Assembly (NCBI GenBank): GCA_049694275.1
Contig: JBAVQS010000160.1
Coordinates: forward strand, 1 to 17,280
DNA length: 17,280 nt
Reading direction: 5' to 3'
Origin: JBAVQS01 sp049694275
Lineage (GTDB): Bacteria; Chloroflexota; Anaerolineae; UBA4142; SHND01
Positions 13,631 through 17,280 of this stretch are shown one piece after another; position 1 is the first letter of the stretch; the number at the start of each line of letters is the position of its first letter. A program made the translations under genes and the position numbers. The notes beneath the pieces are model-generated. The model searched no databases. It saw nothing but the letters and a program-made list of their open reading frames with translations, and was not told the origin of the DNA.

Positions 13631-14260
13631 ATGCAAGGACTGGATACGATTGAAGACAAGATCCGGCAGAACTTTGTCGCCAAGAACGCGGCGCGCGATG
13701 CCGCCCTCTCCAAGTCGCGCGAGCTCATTCGCTACTGCTCGCTCTCGATTCGCGCCACGCATCGCGGCGAGCATGACGAGGCGGTCAAGCTCCTCGGGCG
13801 GGCCGGCGAATTGGCCGCCGCGATGAAGCAGGATGTCGCCGCCTATGCGGACCTCTACTTTACGGGGTATGTGCAGGATGCGCTCAAAGAGTTTGCCGAG
13901 GCCAACATCGTGCATGCCCTGATTACCAATCAGCCCATCCCCGATCCCGAAGCGATCGGCGTGGACTATGCCGCCTATCTCAACGGGCTGGGCGAAGCGG
14001 CGGGCGAGCTCCGGCGCTATACGCTTGACATCATCCGCCACGGCAAGCTGGAACGGTCCGAAGAGACCCTCCAGGCGATGGACGACATCTATTCGCTGCT
14101 CGTCACGGTGGATTTCCCCGACGCAATCACCGGCGGGCTCCGGCGCACGACCGACATGGTGCGCGGCGTCCTTGAGCGCACACGCGGCGACCTCACAGTC
14201 GCCTGGCGCCAGGAAAAGCTGGAGGCGCGACTCACGCAGTTCGAGCAGGGGATAAAGTAG
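13631..14260 (+). CDS. Translin-family protein
   Basis: This 209-residue, all-helical protein belongs to the translin/TRAX family, recognised by DFPDAITGGLRRTTDMVRG (161-179) and VLERTRGDL (180-188), a near-diagnostic C-terminal signature. Eukaryotic translin binds single-stranded nucleic acid, and with TRAX forms the C3PO ribonuclease; archaeal relatives also form RNA-cleaving oligomers. The E-x-x-E pair E87/E90 (LKEFAEAN) lies where TRAX has its acidic catalytic pair, so RNase activity is possible but unproven. The bacterial function is not known. Length is close to the 200-230 usual for the family. The ATG at 13631 has AAGGAG 4 nt upstream. It is divergent from the FxLYD-like gene. GC content by eye (39 of 60 at 13801-13860) matches the surrounding genome. 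Confidence 0.92.
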   Translation: MQGLDTIEDKIRQNFVAKNAARDAALSKSRELIRYCSLSIRATHRGEHDEAVKLLGRAGELAAAMKQDVAAYADLYFTGYVQDALKEFAEANIVHALITNQPIPDPEAIGVDYAAYLNGLGEAAGELRRYTLDIIRHGKLERSEETLQAMDDIYSLLVTVDFPDAITGGLRRTTDMVRGVLERTRGDLTVAWRQEKLEARLTQFEQGIK

Positions 14261-14285
14261 CAGGTCACAGGCCGCAGGTCACAGG
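14260..14285. repeat. Two direct copies of a 12-bp intergenic repeat
   Basis: GCAGGTCACAGG occurs at 14260-14271 and 14274-14285, a 14-bp period, starting on the last base of the translin stop codon. The reverse complement, CCTGTGACCTGC, occurs again at 16500-16511 inside the end of the Nudix reading frame. It looks like a dispersed short intergenic repeat. Confidence 0.65.
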
Positions 14286-14325
14286 GGGCCGGTCGCAGGC
14301 GGCGGCGGCTGCTGCGGAAACATTG

Positions 14326-14394
14326 CACCACGAAGGACACAAAGAATGCGAAGGATTTTATGTTTTCTTCGTCTCCTTTGCGGCGTTTGTGGTG
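14326..14394. repeat. Imperfect palindromic repeat (CACCACGAAGGACACAAAG type)
   Basis: The left arm begins CACCACGAAGGACACAAAG and the right arm ends CTCCTTTGCGGCGTTTGTGG, then TG; they form an imperfect inverted repeat around an AT-rich centre. It fills most of the space between the translin and Cas4-like genes. The pattern resembles dispersed palindromes known from many environmental bacterial genomes, but its family cannot be confirmed here. Confidence 0.55.
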
Positions 14395-14418
14395 GGTTTC
14401 TGTGGCCGGTAATTTTCT

Positions 14419-14691
14419 ATGAGCACAAGGAGTAAATCCCGCGAGGGGCGGGTCATTCGCGCGAGCGAAATTGGGGAGTATGTCTATTGCCACCGGGCGT
14501 GGTGGCTGGGGCGTGTGGTTGGGATCGAGAACGCGAATCGTGCGGAACTGGAGGCGGGGATTGCGCGTCATCAGGCGCACGGGCGCGGGGTGCGGCGCGC
14601 CTTTTGGCTGAGGCGCGCCGCGCTCGTGCTCGTATTGGTTGCTGTTGTGCTGGCGGCGCTGTTACTCGTGCTGTGGCTGGGGCAGGGGTGA
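14419..14691 (+). CDS. Small membrane protein with a Cas4-like N-terminal segment
   Basis: This 90-residue protein has two parts. Residues 11-57 (VIRASEIGEYVYCHRAWWL, then ELEAGIARHQAHG) resemble the start of Cas4/PD-(D/E)XK nucleases, including C24 where Cas4 has its first iron-sulfur cysteine, and a G-x3-H-x2-H-G-like helix. Residues 66-88 are a membrane helix, and the protein ends right after it. The nuclease core with the catalytic D, E and K and the three C-terminal cysteines is absent, so it cannot be an active nuclease by itself. The ATG at 14419 lacks an SD. I recall similar short proteins in other Chloroflexota, so it may be a genuine small gene rather than a broken one. Its stop is 4 bp from that of the convergent HNH gene. 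Confidence 0.68.
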   Translation: MSTRSKSREGRVIRASEIGEYVYCHRAWWLGRVVGIENANRAELEAGIARHQAHGRGVRRAFWLRRAALVLVLVAVVLAALLLVLWLGQG

Positions 14692-14695
14692 CGAC

Positions 14696-15550
14696 TCATG
14701 TAAGCGCCAGGTGCGAATTTATCTGAAGGGGCTCGCGATGGTCGCTAAAAACGAACGTGCCATCAAAAAAGTCGAAAGGTGCATCGCATTGATGGACAGC
14801 TGCATGATGGTTCGGACAAATGAGTACCAAGTTACTGAGAGCATCTTCCCCACCGCGACTAAGCCATTGCAGGTGATGCCCATGGCACAGCTTTTCATCG
14901 TAGACCGCGTTTGGATCCCATCCGCAGATCTGGCAGCGGCCTGCGTATCGCTCTTGCAGCTCTTGAACGAATTGCCTGTTCCTTGTGGGCGCCTGTGTGT
15001 ACAAATATTCTTGGCGTTGTTCGGCGATCCCGTGTGCCTCTTGTCGAACGAGGCTCTCAACCTTCTGATAATCGCCTAAAAGCAACGTGGCCTCTAATTT
15101 TTCTTCGGGCAGGATTTGGGCTCTGGGCTCCAGCGGGAGATGTGCAGCAAAGGCGCAGAGGATTTGATGATCGGCAGCCGTAATGCGCCGGACAGCTGCA
15201 GCGCCTTGAAAGGATTGTCCAAGGTAAGGGGCATTCGCGCGACAACTCAGGCTGCGAATGATGGCGTCCACTCTCGGCCCCTGATCCGCCTTAAAGTAAC
15301 GCGATTTATGGAGGTCGCCCCAAATACGATAGCGCCCATAACGGAAATTAGGCGGGTTAAAAGTTTTGGCGCGAACAACCAACTCGGCAGCAAGGGTATA
15401 GAACCCTTTGCGTGTACGTGTAAAAGCCCATAGGCTGTCCCCGCTGTCGATTGTGTGCATCAGCGGGTTGGCTTGATTCAGATGATAGCCGGCACCGTAA
15501 TCAAGATCGTGCCGATAGTTGTCGCCGCGCCAGTAATAGAGGAGAGGCAT
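14696..15550 (-). CDS. HNH endonuclease with an uncharacterised N-terminal domain
   Basis: This 284-residue protein ends in a zinc-finger-type HNH nuclease: C206-x2-C209, GHHL with H225/H226, N240, and CPNHH (C245, H248, H249). These residues are those expected to bind zinc and cut DNA. Residues 1-100 form a separate Tyr/Trp-rich, beta-strand-like domain (GDSLWAFTRTRKGFYTLAAE, then YRIWGDLHKSRYF) that I cannot assign. It could be a DNA-reading module of the EVE/PUA kind, but that is speculative. The frame opens at a TTG (15580); the ATG at 15550 gives a natural N-terminus, though neither has an SD. GC by hand count is low (27, 31 and 28 of 60 in the lines at 14761, 15001 and 15061) against about 62-65% in flanking genes, suggesting transfer. 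Restriction or defence is possible. Confidence 0.85.
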   Translation of the reverse strand: MPLLYYWRGDNYRHDLDYGAGYHLNQANPLMHTIDSGDSLWAFTRTRKGFYTLAAELVVRAKTFNPPNFRYGRYRIWGDLHKSRYFKADQGPRVDAIIRSLSCRANAPYLGQSFQGAAAVRRITAADHQILCAFAAHLPLEPRAQILPEEKLEATLLLGDYQKVESLVRQEAHGIAEQRQEYLYTQAPTRNRQFVQELQERYAGRCQICGWDPNAVYDEKLCHGHHLQWLSRGGEDALSNLVLICPNHHAAVHQCDAPFDFFDGTFVFSDHREPLQINSHLALT

Positions 15551-15626
15551 GATGGGAAAAGCGAAATGGTCCCGTTCCAATTAGCAATGTGAAACCGCGC
15601 CGGTTCTGATTACAGGCTACTGCCCA

Positions 15627-16463
15627 CTACCCACTATTTCCCCCGGTCAGCTTTTCGCAGATCTGCCACAGCTTGTCTTCCGCTGCGTCGTTCCGGAATT
15701 CGCATTCGACCTCTTCCCGGTCCTCGTAGAATTTTCCGCTCACCCCGGCTACTTCCGGCGCGCTGGCCAGCCAGACTACGGTGTCTGCGCCCTCCACCGA
15801 TGTCCGGTCGCTCCGCTGTTTGAGCATCTGGTGGATGTGCCGGGGCATTTCGCGATAGAGTCCGGTTTCCGGAACCAGTCCCGGCGCGAGCGCGTTGGCC
15901 GTCACCCCGCTCCCGGCGAGCCGCCGCGCGAATGCCCAGGTCAGCAGGCGGTCACATGCTTTGGACTGGGCATAGCCCTGTGTGCTATCATACGGCCGCC
16001 GCTCGAACTGCAAGTCGTCCAGGTCCAGGTTGCTTGCAAACTCGGAGGCGACGTTCACGATGCGCGCGGGCGCGCTCTTTTTCAGCAGGTCGAGGAGCTC
16101 GACCGTCAACAGGTAATAGCCAAGGACGTTCGTCGCAAAGGTCATCTCGACGCCGTCCGCCGAGAGCTGTCGCGTCTGCCGGTTCAGCGCCGCATTGTTC
16201 ACGAGCACGTCGAGCCGCGGGTATCGCTTTTCGTACGCGCGCGCAAACTCGCGAATCGATGCCTGGCTCGACGCTTCGAGGTGCATCACCGCAATATGTT
16301 GGTCTTTCGTCGCGTGGGTCAGTTTCTCCGCCAGCTCCTGCCCGCGTTTTATATCCCGGCATGCCAGCACGAGATTCGCCCCAAGCGCGGCCAGTCCTCG
16401 CGCACTCTCCAGCCCAATGCCCGACGTCGGGCCTGTGATAATCACCTGCTTGTCATTCAACAT
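15627..16463 (-). CDS. Short-chain dehydrogenase/reductase (SDR family)
   Basis: This is an NAD(P)-dependent SDR oxidoreductase of 278 residues, closest in feel to retinol-dehydrogenase/WWOX-like classical SDRs; the substrate is unknown. It has the cofactor motif GPTSGIG at 11-17, R36 after the second strand (often favouring NADP), NNAA at 89-92, N112, and the catalytic S140, Y164 and K168 (YAQSK). The active site is therefore complete. The C-terminus (about 245-278) is charged and rich in Glu/Asp, longer than the core fold. The ATG at 16463 has AAGGGG 8 nt upstream and lies inside the end of the Nudix frame (11-bp overlap). It is probably second in a Nudix-SDR operon. Confidence 0.93.
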   Translation of the reverse strand: MLNDKQVIITGPTSGIGLESARGLAALGANLVLACRDIKRGQELAEKLTHATKDQHIAVMHLEASSQASIREFARAYEKRYPRLDVLVNNAALNRQTRQLSADGVEMTFATNVLGYYLLTVELLDLLKKSAPARIVNVASEFASNLDLDDLQFERRPYDSTQGYAQSKACDRLLTWAFARRLAGSGVTANALAPGLVPETGLYREMPRHIHQMLKQRSDRTSVEGADTVVWLASAPEVAGVSGKFYEDREEVECEFRNDAAEDKLWQICEKLTGGNSG

Positions 16464-17019
16464 AGGTTTTTCCCCTTGTGATTTGCCTGCCGCTTGTGTC
16501 CTGTGACCTGCCGCCGGTGGCCTGCCACCGGCTCAACGCCTCGTGATGTGTTTCGAATGCCAGCTCGTCATAGGGAATCTGGTCCGGCGCAAAAAACTGG
16601 ACCTCGGTCGAGTCGCTCCCCGCCGTGGCTGCGCCGCCGCTGATGCGCGCGCGATAGAGGATGAGGACGCCCGAGCTCTGCTTGTAGGTGTGAAAATAGG
16701 ACCAGACGCCCCACAGCTCTTGCAGCTCGACCGCCAGTCCTGTCTCTTCCAGGCATTCCCGCCGCGCCGTCGCTTCCGTCGTCTCGTCGATCTCCATATA
16801 CCCGGCCGGCAGTCCCCACAGCCCCTTGCCCGGATTCTCACCCCGCCGCACGAGGACCACCCGGCCGCTCTCGTCCGCGGCCACGACCCCCACTGCGATC
16901 GGCGGATTGAGATAGACAATAAAGCCACAACTTGGGCAGACCGGCCTGATTCGATGATCCTCGACCGGCCGGCGTTCGAGGGCATGCCCGCACTGCGGGC
17001 AGAAATTATTGACGCTCAT
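16453..17019 (-). CDS. Nudix hydrolase with N-terminal zinc ribbon
   Basis: This 188-residue enzyme hydrolyses a nucleoside-diphosphate derivative, possibly ADP-ribose or NADH-like; substrate is not predictable. A zinc ribbon is formed by C7/C10 and C28/C31 (CPQCG, CPSCG). The Nudix box is complete: G73, E79, R87-E88, E91-E92-x-G94 within GYMEIDETTEATARRECLEE, preceded by GLWGLPAG. The catalytic region ends near 160. The last 20 or so residues (from about TGGRSQDTSG) are polar and encoded partly by the 12-bp repeat at 16500-16511, so they look like a read-through tail rather than conserved fold. The frame then runs over the SDR start. The ATG at 17019 follows a good promoter with only a few nucleotides of leader and no SD. 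Confidence 0.92.
   Translation of the reverse strand: MSVNNFCPQCGHALERRPVEDHRIRPVCPSCGFIVYLNPPIAVGVVAADESGRVVLVRRGENPGKGLWGLPAGYMEIDETTEATARRECLEETGLAVELQELWGVWSYFHTYKQSSGVLILYRARISGGAATAGSDSTEVQFFAPDQIPYDELAFETHHEALSRWQATGGRSQDTSGRQITRGKTYVE
16500..16511. repeat. Inverted copy of the 12-bp repeat
   Basis: CCTGTGACCTGC is the exact reverse complement of the two direct copies at 14260-14285. This copy lies inside the Nudix reading frame, near its C-terminus, and is followed by an unrelated short palindrome (GCCGGTGGCCTGCCACCGGC, 16511-16531, imperfect). Confidence 0.6.
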
Positions 17020-17028
17020 GATTCAAGC

Positions 17029-17057
17029 ATTTTACACTGTTCTCGCCTTCGCTTCAA
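17029..17057 (-). promoter_or_regulatory. Sigma70-type promoter of the Nudix-SDR operon
   Basis: On the minus strand, TTGAAG (17057-17052) and TAAAAT (17034-17029) are separated by exactly 17 bp. The start codon of the Nudix gene is 9 nt beyond the -10 box, so the predicted leader is only about 2-4 nt: an almost leaderless mRNA. No SD precedes the ATG, which agrees. Confidence 0.65.
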
Positions 17058-17130
17058 GCGGCTGTATGCGCGCTCGGTTCTCTCTACCAATCCGGTTCTT
17101 TCCGTTGTCTCCGGCCCCCTCCGACGAGTC

Positions 17131-17196
17131 CAGTCCCCTCTCCGCTGTGCGGACGGCATGGCCTCGAAGGGGAGGAGGGTTAGGGTGGGGGTGCGG
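17131..17196. repeat. Degenerate palindromic repeat related to 11699-11747
   Basis: CCCCTCTCC (17135-17143), a small CCGC/GCGG hairpin (17142-17152), then GGGGAGGAGGGTTAGGG and GGGGGTGCGG resemble the arms of the palindrome between the glycosyltransferase genes, but the left arm is shortened and the right arm altered. It lies in the intergenic space between the Nudix promoter and the outward promoter at 17225; no gene is seen in 17058-17280. Confidence 0.5.
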
Positions 17197-17224
17197 AGGT
17201 GGGGGCGCTGCCATATTCCCAGGT

Positions 17225-17253
17225 TTGACTTGGTTTTCACCTCGTGCTATAGT
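17225..17253 (+). promoter_or_regulatory. Strong outward-facing promoter at the window edge
   Basis: TTGACT (17225-17230), a 17-bp spacer and TATAGT (17248-17253) match the sigma70 consensus at 5 of 6 positions in each box, and TG precedes the -10 box in the extended position (TGCTATAGT). Transcription would begin near 17260 and run out of the window, into a gene that is not visible. Confidence 0.65.
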
Positions 17254-17280
17254 CGCCAGTCGGTCGGTGCTGTTGTAGCG

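Noticed and set aside
13580..14041. N-terminal extension of the FxLYD-like minus-strand gene by 154 codons
   Set aside because: It is antisense to the translin gene; the ATG at 13579 has an SD, a -10 box and begins right before the membrane anchor.
14639..15079. Plus-strand open frame of 146 codons overlapping the HNH gene
   Set aside because: It is antisense to the HNH zinc-finger core and overlaps the end of the Cas4-like gene in another frame; no domain is recognisable.
14419..15550. CRISPR-Cas locus suggested by the Cas4-like fragment and HNH nuclease
   Set aside because: No spaced repeat array is visible, no other cas gene is present, the Cas4 catalytic core is missing, and the HNH protein lacks RuvC and other Cas9 regions.

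Overview
The window looks like chromosomal DNA of a GC-rich bacterium, most likely a Chloroflexota member (Anaerolineae-like). The evidence is family content: a large MalT-type LuxR regulator, a DUF4386 membrane protein, a bacterial translin, a membrane-anchored protein with a long Thr/Pro/Ala linker, and palindromic intergenic repeats. This placement is an inference; there is no rRNA or other phylogenetic marker here. No tRNA, CRISPR array, transposase or phage gene was seen.

Region 1 (134-4837, minus strand) is a sulfate/thiosulfate ABC importer operon. It reads substrate-binding lipoprotein, CysT permease, CysW permease, then a CysA ATPase carrying two extra universal-stress-protein (Usp) domains at its C-terminus. 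Genes are 11-12 bp apart or overlap by 8 bp. A leader with a strong GC hairpin lies upstream.

Region 2 (5094-10720, plus strand) holds a six-helix membrane protein of unknown function, a perfect hairpin, and an 893-residue MalT/LuxR-type STAND regulator whose promoter predicts a leaderless mRNA. After it come a fusion of a small conserved protein with a DUF4386 membrane protein and a zinc-independent MDR oxidoreductase. The last two form a compact unit that the regulator may control.

Region 3 (10774-12680, plus strand) has two family-2 glycosyltransferases, one polyprenyl-phosphate-sugar-synthase-like and one rhamnosyltransferase-like, separated by a palindromic repeat. They suggest cell-envelope glycan assembly.

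Region 4 (12677-15550) holds a membrane-anchored FxLYD-type protein (minus), a translin-family protein (plus), a 90-residue membrane protein resembling only the N-terminus of Cas4-like nucleases (plus), and an HNH endonuclease (minus) of visibly lower GC than its neighbours. Three of these four relate to nucleic-acid-handling families, and the intergenic DNA between them is full of repeats. This is the most unusual stretch.

Region 5 (15627-17057, minus strand) has a Nudix hydrolase with an N-terminal zinc ribbon that overlaps a short-chain dehydrogenase by 11 bp, behind a good sigma70-type promoter. The window ends with a degenerate palindromic repeat and a near-consensus outward promoter for a gene beyond the edge.
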